36,983 bases of DNA from an uncultured Acidimicrobiales bacterium (GTDB taxonomy: Bacteria; Actinomycetota; Acidimicrobiia; Acidimicrobiales; SHLQ01): the NCBI GenBank assembly GCA_938084885.1, contig CALKGG010000062.1, positions 1 to 36,983 of the forward strand, given 5' to 3'. The translations under genes and the position numbers were made by a program. Shown here piece by piece: positions 24,125-31,689 of this stretch; the stretch's first letter is position 1, and each line of letters begins with the position of its first letter. The notes beneath the pieces are model-generated. The model was not told where the DNA came from. It did no database searches and saw only the letters and a program-made list of their open reading frames with translations.

Positions 24125-25312
24125 CTACGACGTGTTTGTGTCTCGCTCATCGGCGAGTACCTCTTCTCGTCGAACGCCGAGGAGGAACAGCACTGCGTCG
24201 AGATGCGGGGTGCTGAGGGTGGCATCGGCGGCCTCTCGAACGACTTGTTTGGCGCAGAACGCCACGCCGAGTCCGGCCGCGGCCAACATGTCGAGATCGT
24301 TGGCGCCGTCACCGACCGCCACAACTTGTTCGACATCGATGTCCTCTGCGTCGGCCAGTTCGGTAAGGAGGCGTGCCTTGGCGGCACGGTCGATGATTGG
24401 TCCAACAAGTTCGCCGGTCAAGACCCCTCGTTTCTGTTCGAGCTGGTTTGCATACGCATGATCCAGTTCGAGGGAATCTCGAAGGCGATCGGTAAAGGAC
24501 ACGAAGCCGCCACTGACGATCGCCACCTTGTAGCCGAGTCGTTTGAGTGTCCGGATGAACGTTCGGGCGCCTGCGGTGAGCTCGAGCTGGTCATAGGCCC
24601 GGTCGATAATCTCGATGGGCTGCCCGGCGAGGAGTGCCACACGTTGTCGAAGGGACTCTTCGAAGTCGAGGGCGCCCGCCATGGCAGCTTCGGTAATGGC
24701 TGCGGATTGCTCGCCGACCCCAGCCTGGTCGGCCAACAGGTCGATCATCTCGTTCTTTATCAGCGTGGAATCAACGTCGAGAACAATGAGTCGTTGTGCT
24801 CTCCGTCGAAGTCCCGACCGTTGCACTGCCACATCGAATCGTGGACTATCGGCAGCTGAATCCATGAGTAGTGCGCGCATCTCTTCGAGGTGGCCACCGT
24901 GGACTTCGAACTCGTAACACCACACGGGGGATCGTGCCAGGCGACGAATGCGTTCGATATTGCCGTTGGACTTGGCGATCGCCGACGTCACTGATTCAAG
25001 ATCGTTCGGTCCAAGCTCAGCACCGATGATCGACACGATGAGCGAAGGGATCGAGATGGCGGGCGCGCTGTCGACCATGTCGAAGTCGACGTCGAGTCCT
25101 CGTTCCCATCCGAGCAGCAGCATGTCTTTGAGGACGTTCTTGCCGCGCGGAACATCGACGACAATTTCGAGGGTCAGCTTGCTGCGGACCACGATCTGTT
25201 CGACATCGTGCACCGAAGCGTCGGCTGCGGCCAGGATGCCCATGACTGCGGTGGTGATGCCGGTTTGGTCTGGTCCGCTGATCCGAATTAGCAGGGTTTC
25301 CCGCGTGCTCAT
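24125..25312 (-). CDS. serB: Phosphoserine phosphatase with N-terminal ACT domains
   Basis: A 395-aa SerB2-type enzyme, the last step of serine synthesis. Residues 4-80 form an ACT domain (LLIRISGPDQTGITTAVMGIL) and 85-140 a second, more diverged one (SIIGAELGPNDLESVTSAI). The HAD domain has DVDST at 179-183 (nucleophile Asp179), AIVSGGF (Ser of motif II) and AVGDGANDLDMLAAAGLGVAF (metal-binding Asp). Architecture and length match mycobacterial SerB2, in which the ACT domains mediate serine feedback and oligomer changes. Its start is 9 nt after the rhomboid gene stop, so it is in the same minus-strand operon, with serA next. Confidence 0.95.
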   Translation of the reverse strand: MSTRETLLIRISGPDQTGITTAVMGILAAADASVHDVEQIVVRSKLTLEIVVDVPRGKNVLKDMLLLGWERGLDVDFDMVDSAPAISIPSLIVSIIGAELGPNDLESVTSAIAKSNGNIERIRRLARSPVWCYEFEVHGGHLEEMRALLMDSAADSPRFDVAVQRSGLRRRAQRLIVLDVDSTLIKNEMIDLLADQAGVGEQSAAITEAAMAGALDFEESLRQRVALLAGQPIEIIDRAYDQLELTAGARTFIRTLKRLGYKVAIVSGGFVSFTDRLRDSLELDHAYANQLEQKRGVLTGELVGPIIDRAAKARLLTELADAEDIDVEQVVAVGDGANDLDMLAAAGLGVAFCAKQVVREAADATLSTPHLDAVLFLLGVRREEVLADERDTNTS

Positions 25313-25321
25313 TGGGGTACG

Positions 25322-25990
25322 TTAACCAACCTCTGGCGGATCGAGTGACGGAAGTGACCGTTTTGGCACCGTTACCCGAGCCGCGATCGCGCCGGCGACG
25401 AAACCAAAAAGGTGGCCTTCCCACGAAATCCCTGACGTTGGTACGAAGCTCACCAAGATTGTTCCGCCGTAGAAGATGATGGCGATGAACCCAACCATGA
25501 TGCTAAGCGGACGCTTTTCGAGAACGGCTGCAGCGAGGAGGAATCCGAGCAAGCCGAAGAGCCAACCGCTTGCACCGATGTGGTTCTCGTTGCTTCCAAT
25601 CGCGAACGCCCAAACGAACAGGCCCCCGAGAACAATGATGATGGCGCTCGCCTTGAGGTATCGAGCGCGCCCACCAGTCAGTACGAGCAGGCTTAAGACG
25701 CCGAAGGGAATCGAGTTTGAGATGAGGTGAGGGAAGCCACCGTGGAGAAATGGCGACCAGAGTATGCCGTCGAGGCCAGACACCCGGCGTGGAAGGATCC
25801 CGTTGGCCTGCAGTGCGTTACTGAGGATTGCCGTGTCGATGATCTCGATTATCCACATGAGTGCGAGGAGCCCACCAACGAGTATCACGCTGTTCGCAAC
25901 GTTTTGGCCAAAGGTCGCTATGGCTCCGGTCGACGATGACTCGACCCAACCAGCGTCGTGTCCGTCGTCGTGCCGATTGGTTTCGCTCAT
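25322..25990 (-). CDS. Rhomboid-family intramembrane serine protease
   Basis: A 222-aa membrane protein with six predicted helices. Catalytic marks are present: HGGFPHLISNS (His83, His88, Asn92), the nucleophile motif GASG with Ser141, and WEGHLFGFVAG with the catalytic His193. A polar 28-residue N-terminus precedes the first helix. It cleaves other membrane proteins within or near the bilayer; the substrate is unknown. Its ATG overlaps the stop of the upstream F420 oxidoreductase gene by four bases (ATGA), so translation is coupled, and serB follows after 9 nt. The link to serine synthesis is probably positional only. Confidence 0.89.
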   Translation of the reverse strand: MSETNRHDDGHDAGWVESSSTGAIATFGQNVANSVILVGGLLALMWIIEIIDTAILSNALQANGILPRRVSGLDGILWSPFLHGGFPHLISNSIPFGVLSLLVLTGGRARYLKASAIIIVLGGLFVWAFAIGSNENHIGASGWLFGLLGFLLAAAVLEKRPLSIMVGFIAIIFYGGTILVSFVPTSGISWEGHLFGFVAGAIAARVTVPKRSLPSLDPPEVG

Positions 25991-26913
25991 AGGTCAAGAA
26001 CCTCCGCCATGGTCGTGAGATGATCGAGGTCCTTGAGGTCGAGAAACTGCAGATACATGCGTGTGCATCCAACCGCCTCGAACTCGGCAATGCAATCGCG
26101 GGCTTCCTCGACGGTGCCCGCGACGCCGTTCTGGCGAAGCTCGGTGGTCTCTCGTCCAATGGCCGCTGCACGACGAGAGAATTCGGCCTCGTTTGAACCA
26201 ACAGCGCCAACTTGCGCGGCCGACCACACCAACGTTTCGGGATCGCGTTCGCGCGTTTCACAGGCCTCGACCGTTGGACTGCACGCCGCTGCCCATTCGC
26301 TTGGTGAATGGAAGGCAACGTTGAATTCCGTCGCGTGTTGGCTCGCCAGGTTTGGCGTACGTCGCTTACCGGTCCCACCAATGATGATCGGGGGAGTGGG
26401 GCGTTGCCACGGCTTTGGTAGCGCCGGGCTGTTCGTGAGCTGGTAGTGCTGGCCCTCGTAGCTGAAGGTTTCACCCTCGGGGGTCAGCCACATGCCGGTG
26501 ATGATGTCGATGCCCTCGGACAAGCGGTCGAATCGCTCGGTGGTGGGCGGGAACGTAATGCCGTGCGAACCATGTTCGGCCTCGTACCATCCTGCGCCGA
26601 TTCCGAGTTCGATTCGCCCGCCGCTCATCTCGTCGACTTGCGCGACTTGGATGGCGAGTTGGCCCGGGTTTCGGAACGTGATTGGCGATACGAGCGTGCC
26701 AAGCCGAAGGCGTTCGGTGTCTCGGGCGAGGCCTGCAAGGGTGATCCATGCGTCGAGCGGTCCGGGCAGGCCGCTGACGTGAGTACCCATTTTCTCGTAG
26801 TGATCGGAAGTAAAGAAGCCGTCAAAACCGAGTTCTTCGGCCCGAGTAGCGAACGCGAGAACCTCGGTGTAGGTCGTTCCTTGTTGTGGCTCGATGAAAA
26901 TTCGTGCGTCCAT
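25987..26913 (-). CDS. LLM-class F420-dependent oxidoreductase (second Rv1855c-like paralogue)
   Basis: A 308-aa luciferase-like oxidoreductase. Marks include MDARIFIEPQQGTTYTE, LGFDGFFTSDHYEKMG, LGTLVSPITFRNPGQLAIQVAQVDEMSGGRIELGIGAGW split across two strands, and PPIIIGGTGKRRTPNLAS. Compared with the copy at 5731 it has a shorter substrate loop (GLPGPLDAW). It probably uses F420 or a flavin in the cytosol; the substrate is unknown. It is first of a minus-strand run with the rhomboid gene (4-nt overlap), serB and serA. The 73-nt gap from iclR shows no operator-like palindrome. Confidence 0.86.
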   Translation of the reverse strand: MDARIFIEPQQGTTYTEVLAFATRAEELGFDGFFTSDHYEKMGTHVSGLPGPLDAWITLAGLARDTERLRLGTLVSPITFRNPGQLAIQVAQVDEMSGGRIELGIGAGWYEAEHGSHGITFPPTTERFDRLSEGIDIITGMWLTPEGETFSYEGQHYQLTNSPALPKPWQRPTPPIIIGGTGKRRTPNLASQHATEFNVAFHSPSEWAAACSPTVEACETRERDPETLVWSAAQVGAVGSNEAEFSRRAAAIGRETTELRQNGVAGTVEEARDCIAEFEAVGCTRMYLQFLDLKDLDHLTTMAEVLDL

Positions 26914-26986
26914 ACGTGGTCACACGCTAGCTGGTCCGCTCCCGTGGCGACGCGCCGAGGGTGGTCGAGCGTTGTGCGACGTTGGG

Positions 26987-27736
26987 TTAGGTTTCGAGCA
27001 GTTGGGCTTCGATGCGTTGTGCGGTGGCGGCGACCCTGGTGCCGAGTTCGTCCTGGTCGAGGTCTTCGGGAAATCGAAACGCGGGGCCGTGGACGTGGAG
27101 GGCCATGGTGATGCGCCCGTTGGGGTCGGCGATCGGCGCAGCGACCGAATTGATGTCGTTAGTGAACTCCTCGAAGACCCAGCAGTATCCGTCGTCGCGG
27201 ATCTGAGCGAACCGGTCGCGAAGCTCGGTCGGGCTCGTCATGGTGTTGTCTGTGAGTTGCTCGAACTCTTGATCGAGAAACGCGTTCTGTGTGGCCCGAC
27301 TCGAATAGGCCAGAATGACGAGTCCTGCGGGAACAGCGTGTGCTGGGGTTGGTTCGTTCGTCCAGTTTCGAACCACGACCGAACTCGCTGGATCATCGAC
27401 TTGGAGCAGCGTGCGAACCACGTTGCCGTCGAAGCGGTTGATGCCGACGGCTTCGCCAGTCATCTCCATAAGTTCGATCATGTGTGGCCGGGCGATCTCG
27501 ACGGCGTTCTGGCCGCTGCGCAGACTGTTGCCGAGTTCGCCGATGCCTTCGCCGAGCTCGTAGGTGCCGTCGTCGAGTTGGCTCACGGCACGTTCGAATT
27601 CGAGGCTGGACAGCAGTCGTGACACCGTACTTTTGGGAAGGCCGGTGCGTTCACTGAGGTTTGTCACCCCGGTTGCGCCAAGGGAAAGTGACCGAAGGAT
27701 GGTGAATGCGCGTTCGATGGATTGAACCCCTGCCAT
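26987..27736 (-). CDS. IclR-family transcriptional regulator
   Basis: A 249-aa regulator from the ATG at 27736 (MAGVQSIERAFTILRSL); an in-frame start 48 nt upstream would run into the operator sequences and is less likely. The N-terminal winged helix-turn-helix is TGVTNLSERTGLPKSTVSRLLSSLE; the C-terminal ligand-binding domain (about 80-245) has the usual IAYSS-like and GYCWVFEEFTNDINSVAAPI blocks. It binds palindromes as a dimer or tetramer and responds to a small acid or aromatic ligand, here unknown. Three operator-like repeats lie right before it (27746-27803), so it is likely autoregulated, and matching sites precede the formate dehydrogenase operon, its probable target. Confidence 0.93.
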   Translation of the reverse strand: MAGVQSIERAFTILRSLSLGATGVTNLSERTGLPKSTVSRLLSSLEFERAVSQLDDGTYELGEGIGELGNSLRSGQNAVEIARPHMIELMEMTGEAVGINRFDGNVVRTLLQVDDPASSVVVRNWTNEPTPAHAVPAGLVILAYSSRATQNAFLDQEFEQLTDNTMTSPTELRDRFAQIRDDGYCWVFEEFTNDINSVAAPIADPNGRITMALHVHGPAFRFPEDLDQDELGTRVAATAQRIEAQLLET

Positions 27737-27745
27737 CTGCGCACT

Positions 27746-27803
27746 GTACCACAATGTGGAACACTTCACCACAATGTGGAACACGCTTTCCCACGATGCG
27801 GGA
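27746..27803. promoter_or_regulatory. IclR operator cluster before iclR (three repeats)
   Basis: Two copies of CCACAATGTGG (27749-27759 and 27769-27779) are palindromes with 5-bp arms about one central base; the first extends to GTaCCACAaTGTGGaAC. A third, weaker copy CCACGATGCGG is at 27791-27801. Centres are 20 and 22 bp apart, about two helical turns, so bound dimers would lie on one face. The position just upstream of iclR suggests autoregulation. Confidence 0.75.
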
Positions 27804-27817
27804 CAATGTGTCGGGCT

Positions 27818-29515
27818 TCACACGAGGGTAGCGATCACCTTCGCTGCGATGTCGCCGAGTGCAACCTCTTCTGTTTGCATGGTCTTGCGCTCGGTGAACT
27901 CGACCAGACCATCCTTAATGCCTCGAGGGCCCAACGTGACACGATAGGGAATGCCGATCAGTTCGCTATCGGCAAACTTCACTCCGGCGCGAGCGTCGCG
28001 GTCGTCGATCAGCACGTCGATTCGCGCGGCCCGGAGCTCGTCGTAGAGCGTCTCGGCTGCTTTGACTGTGTCGCTATCGGACATGTTCATCACGGTCAGG
28101 ACCACCTCGAAAGGTGCGACCGACGCTGGCCACACCAGGCCCTTTTCGTCGTAGTGGGTTTCGGCAATGGCCGCCATGTTTCTACCAATCCCAATGCCAT
28201 AACTGCCCATGACGATCGTCTGCATTTTCCCATCGGCATCGAGCACTTGGGCGCCCATTGCCTCGGCGTACTTTGTGCCGAGCTTGAAGATGTGTCCCGC
28301 CTCGATGCATCGAACAATCTCGAGCGTGGCGCCGCACACATGGCAATGCTCGCCCGCTTGCACTTCGCGAAGATCGATGTACTCGGCCACGTTGATGTCG
28401 CGCTCGATGTCGACGCCGCGGTAATGAAAGTCGTCTTCATTTGCGCCGGTGGTCAAGTTCGTGCGCCCGCGAAGTGACGCATCGACATAGATTGCAATGT
28501 CGTTGGCCACGCCCACCGCGCCGAGCGAGCCGGGCCGTGCGCCCAAGTGTTCGACCGTCTCGTCTGGAGTTGCTGGCCGCAGATCGATGGCGCCGGTCGA
28601 ATCTTGGAGTTTCTGTATGTTGAGCTTCTGGTCGCCGCGTACAACCGCGATCGTCACCTTGCCGTCGAGCATCATGATCATCGACTTCATCTGGCTTGTC
28701 GCTGGAGCGCCCGCTGCTTCGAGTGCCTTGATCGTGCGGATGCCGGGGGTTGGGAATTTTTCGGGCTCAGCTGGTGGCGGATCGTCGGTGATGGGGGTGA
28801 CCTTCGATGTGGCCCGTTCGACATTGGCTCGATAGTCACAGTCGGGGCATCGGACCACGTCGTCTTCACCGCTTGGGCTCGGCACCATGAATTCGATCGA
28901 TCCAGCGCCACCCATCGCCCCCGACGACGCTTCGACGGGCATCGCCGCGAGGTCGAGCTGGTCAAAGATTCGCACGTAGGCGTCGTGGTGCTTGTCGAAG
29001 TTGGCATCGAGTCCGGCGTGGTCAAGGTCGAGGCTGTAGCTGTCCTTCATTGCGAATTCGCGAACGCGCAACAGGCCAGCTTTCGGGCGTGGCTCGTCGC
29101 GGAATTTCCACTGGATCTGGTACCAGATCTGGGGGAGTGTCTTGTAGCTGTTGATCTCGGTTGCGATCGATGCGAAGACCTCTTCGTGGGTCATGCCGAG
29201 ACCTACTTCGGTGCCTGAACGGTCGTGAAGGCGGAACATTTCATCGCCCATGCCGTCCCAACGCCCCGATGCTTCCCAGAGTGCCTTGGGGTGCATGGCC
29301 GGGAGTAAAAACTCCTGGCCGCCAATCGCGTTCATCTCGTCGCGGACGATCTTCGCGACCTTTTCATGCACCTTCCAGCCCAGGGGCAGCATCGAATAGT
29401 GCCCGGCGTGAAGCTGGCGCATGAATCCGCCGCGAAGTAACAGCTGGTGACTTGCGGCTTCGGCATCGCCGGGAGCTTCTCGCAGGGTGGGGGTAAAGAG
29501 GTTGGACCAACGCAT
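27818..29515 (-). CDS. proS: Prolyl-tRNA synthetase (bacterial type)
   Basis: A 565-aa class II synthetase that charges tRNA-Pro. The ATG at 29515 (MRWSNLFTPTLREAPGDAE) matches the family start; the in-frame extension beyond it is not protein-like. Motif 2 is WKFRDEPRPKAGLLRVREFAMKD in two parts and motif 3 is MGSYGIGIGRNMAAIAE. Between them (about 225-385) lies the editing insertion domain (KSMIMMLDGKVTIAVVRGDQKLN), which hydrolyses Ala-tRNA-Pro, so this is the bacterial and not the archaeal/eukaryal form. The anticodon-binding domain closes the protein. It sits between iclR and the divergent formate dehydrogenase operon, with 258 nt to the latter. Confidence 0.97.
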   Translation of the reverse strand: MRWSNLFTPTLREAPGDAEAASHQLLLRGGFMRQLHAGHYSMLPLGWKVHEKVAKIVRDEMNAIGGQEFLLPAMHPKALWEASGRWDGMGDEMFRLHDRSGTEVGLGMTHEEVFASIATEINSYKTLPQIWYQIQWKFRDEPRPKAGLLRVREFAMKDSYSLDLDHAGLDANFDKHHDAYVRIFDQLDLAAMPVEASSGAMGGAGSIEFMVPSPSGEDDVVRCPDCDYRANVERATSKVTPITDDPPPAEPEKFPTPGIRTIKALEAAGAPATSQMKSMIMMLDGKVTIAVVRGDQKLNIQKLQDSTGAIDLRPATPDETVEHLGARPGSLGAVGVANDIAIYVDASLRGRTNLTTGANEDDFHYRGVDIERDINVAEYIDLREVQAGEHCHVCGATLEIVRCIEAGHIFKLGTKYAEAMGAQVLDADGKMQTIVMGSYGIGIGRNMAAIAETHYDEKGLVWPASVAPFEVVLTVMNMSDSDTVKAAETLYDELRAARIDVLIDDRDARAGVKFADSELIGIPYRVTLGPRGIKDGLVEFTERKTMQTEEVALGDIAAKVIATLV

Positions 29516-29630
29516 TGGATGAGCATATGTCGTGGTCCACACTTCGGGTGGACGTCGCCACATGGATCGATTGGGCCAACGATGCAATCGGGTCGTCCCG
29601 CCGTGGATGCGGGCCAGCAACGGCCTTTCG

Positions 29631-29667
29631 GTTCCACATCGTGGAACAGTCCTGCAATATGGAACAC
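29631..29667. promoter_or_regulatory. IclR operator before the formate dehydrogenase operon
   Basis: GTTCCAC-ATC-GTGGAAC at 29631-29647 is a perfect 7-bp-arm palindrome. A degenerate second site (GTCCTGC...GGAAC) is centred 18 bp downstream, with GGAACAC at 29661-29667 shared with the iclR repeats. The arms match the iclR-upstream sites. A possible -10 (TAGGAT, 29686-29691) lies just downstream, so binding could control the plus-strand operon and perhaps the divergent proS. Confidence 0.75.
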
Positions 29668-29774
29668 GCGGGCGTCGAATACTGTTAGGATGTGACGGTC
29701 GGCGCACCGCTGTGGCGCCACGATTTGCAGACTGTTCGAAGCAGTTCAAACGCCCCCTACGAAACGGACAACCT

Positions 29775-31667
29775 ATGCCAAGGCAGAGACTGACAACCCC
29801 GCTCGTCAGAGTTGATGGCGAACTCGTCCCTGCAACGTGGGATGAGGCAATCGATCGCGTGGCCGCGGGCTTTGCTGCCGTGAAAGATGACGGCGAACGA
29901 GCCTTTGGCATGTTCAGCTGCTCGAAGTCCACCAACGAAATGAACTACGCGGCGCAACGATTCGCCCGAAAAGTTATGGGGTCGAACAACATCGATTCCT
30001 GCAATCGAACTTGACACGCTCCATCGGTCGTCGGTCTGGCGACAGTCTTTGGTGCAGGTGGCGGAACGGTCTCGTATGAGGAAATCGAAACCACCGATCT
30101 CATCATCATGTGGGGATCAAACGCTCGCGAAGCGCACCCAATCTTCTTCCATCACGCCCTCGCCGGAGTTCGCAACGGCGCCAAAATGATCGTCGTCGAC
30201 CCACGGCGCTCGCAGACGGCCAAGTTCGCCGACCTATGGATGGGCCTCACCGTCGGCACCGATATCGCGCTCGCGAACGGTGTTGGCAAATACATACTCG
30301 ACAACGACCTCCAAAATGACGAGTTCATTGCACACTCGACACAAAACCTCGACGCCTACCGGGAATCGATCAGCGAATGGACGCTTGCGCGCACCGCCGA
30401 GGTAACGGGCCTACCCGAGTACGCAATCGCCGAACTCGCGACCGCCTATGCAACAGCAGAGTCCGCGCAGATTTGCTGGACGCTCGGTATCACCGAGCAC
30501 CACACCGGCGCCGAAAATGTCATGGCGCTGTGCAACCTGTCGTTGCTCACTGGCCACGTGGGACGCTACGGGTCAGGCCTGGTCCCGGTTCGAGGGCAAA
30601 ACAACGTCCAGGGCGGCGGCGACATGGGCGCACTGCCCAACAAGTTGACCGGCTTCCAGGACGTCGAAAACGATGAGATCCGCGCCAAGTTCGACGCTGC
30701 GTGGGACTGCACGATTCCCCCGGAACCAGGCAAGCACCTCACCCTTATGTTCGAAGCAATGGAGAAGGGCGAGCTCACCACGGTCTTCTGCATTGGGGAG
30801 AACCCCGCCGACTCTGAAGCCGACATCAACCATGCACGCGCCTTGCTTCGCGGCCTCGACCTGCTCGTAGTCCAAGACATCTTCCTGACGCGCACAGCTG
30901 AACTCGCCGACGTCGTCCTTCCCGCATCGGCGGGCTGGGCCGAAGCCGAGGGCACGGTCACGAACTCGGAACGTCGAGTGCAGCGAGTCCGCAAGGCCCT
31001 CGACCCGCCGGGCGAAGCAAAGGACGACCTCGAGATCATCAACATGATCGCCGAACGGATGCAACCGGGTTGGGGAAACCCGGGCCCGCAAGAGATGTGG
31101 GACGAACTTCGTACCGTGTCGCCAATGCATGCGGGCATGAGCTGGGAACGCCTCGAAGCCGAGGGCGGCTTGCAATGGCCGTGCCCAACGCTCGATCACC
31201 CCGGCACTCTCTACCTGCACGGCTGGCTATGGGAAGACGACCTCGGCGGACGTGAACCTGCCCCGTTCACCGAGAACACGTGGCGCCCACACGTCGACGA
31301 ACTCAACGACGATTACCCACTGCTGATGACGACGGGCCGAGTGCTCGACAGCTACAACACCGGCGTGCAGTCCGACGGCTACAACTCGCCCATCCGCTCG
31401 GGTGAAGCGCTCGACATGAGTCCGTCCGACGCGGCCCGCCTCGGCCTCTCGACCGGTGACCGTGCCGAAGTGTCGTCACGTCGAGCCACGATCGAGATGG
31501 AAGTGCGAGTGCAGCCTGACCTGCCCGTTGGCCTGTGCTTCACCACCTATCACTTCGCCGATACAACCGACACAAACCAGCTCACCATTGAGGCCTGGGA
31601 CAAGAAGTCGGGAACCGCCGAGTTCAAAGCCACCGCCATCAACGTCAAACCGCTCATCGCAGCGTGA
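29775..31667 (+). CDS. fdhA: Formate dehydrogenase catalytic (molybdopterin) subunit, selenoprotein, lacking its N-terminal 4Fe-4S domain
   Basis: Read as one 630-residue protein through the in-frame TGA at 30012-30014, codon 80. The context NIDSCNR-T-U-H-APSVVGLA matches the active site of formate dehydrogenases (E. coli FdhF has NVDCCARVUHGPSVAG), where Sec or Cys binds Mo/W and the next His is conserved. Downstream are typical bis-MGD domain blocks: LIIMWGSNAREAHPI, VVDPRRSQTAKFADLW, GWAEAEGTVTNSERRVQRV and the C-terminal TTGRVLDSYNTG. It oxidises formate to CO2 in the cytosol. The protein begins at PRQRLTTPLVRVDGE, exactly where the family's Fe4S4 domain ends; that domain is encoded at 33498-34370. 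The NuoE-NuoF fusion starts 22 nt downstream. A nonsense mutation is the alternative reading, but position and hairpin argue against it. Confidence 0.9.
30012..30045 (+). promoter_or_regulatory. Selenocysteine UGA with bacterial SECIS-like hairpin
   Basis: After the TGA (30012-30014) come 12 nt, then a stem of GTCG (30027-30030) with CGAC (30040-30043), extended by a T-G wobble (30031/30039) and a C-G pair (30032/30038), capped by the loop GGTCT (30033-30037). The spacing and the GGU in the apical loop resemble the E. coli fdhF SECIS (apical AGGUCU), which SelB recognises. It lies within the coding sequence, as bacterial SECIS elements do. Confidence 0.8.
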
Positions 31668-31689
31668 CCACTACGAACTAGGACACGAT

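Noticed and set aside
29532..29774. N-terminal extension of the formate dehydrogenase gene supplying the missing Fe4S4 domain
   Set aside because: The in-frame upstream sequence has no CxxCxxxC pattern and runs through the operator palindrome; the missing domain is plainly present at 33498-34370.
29775..31667. Formate dehydrogenase as a pseudogene or as two genes (29775-30014 and 30108-31667)
   Set aside because: Reading frame, family similarity and codon use continue without a break through the TGA, which falls on the active-site Sec/Cys position and is followed by a SECIS-like hairpin; a chance nonsense mutation there is unlikely.
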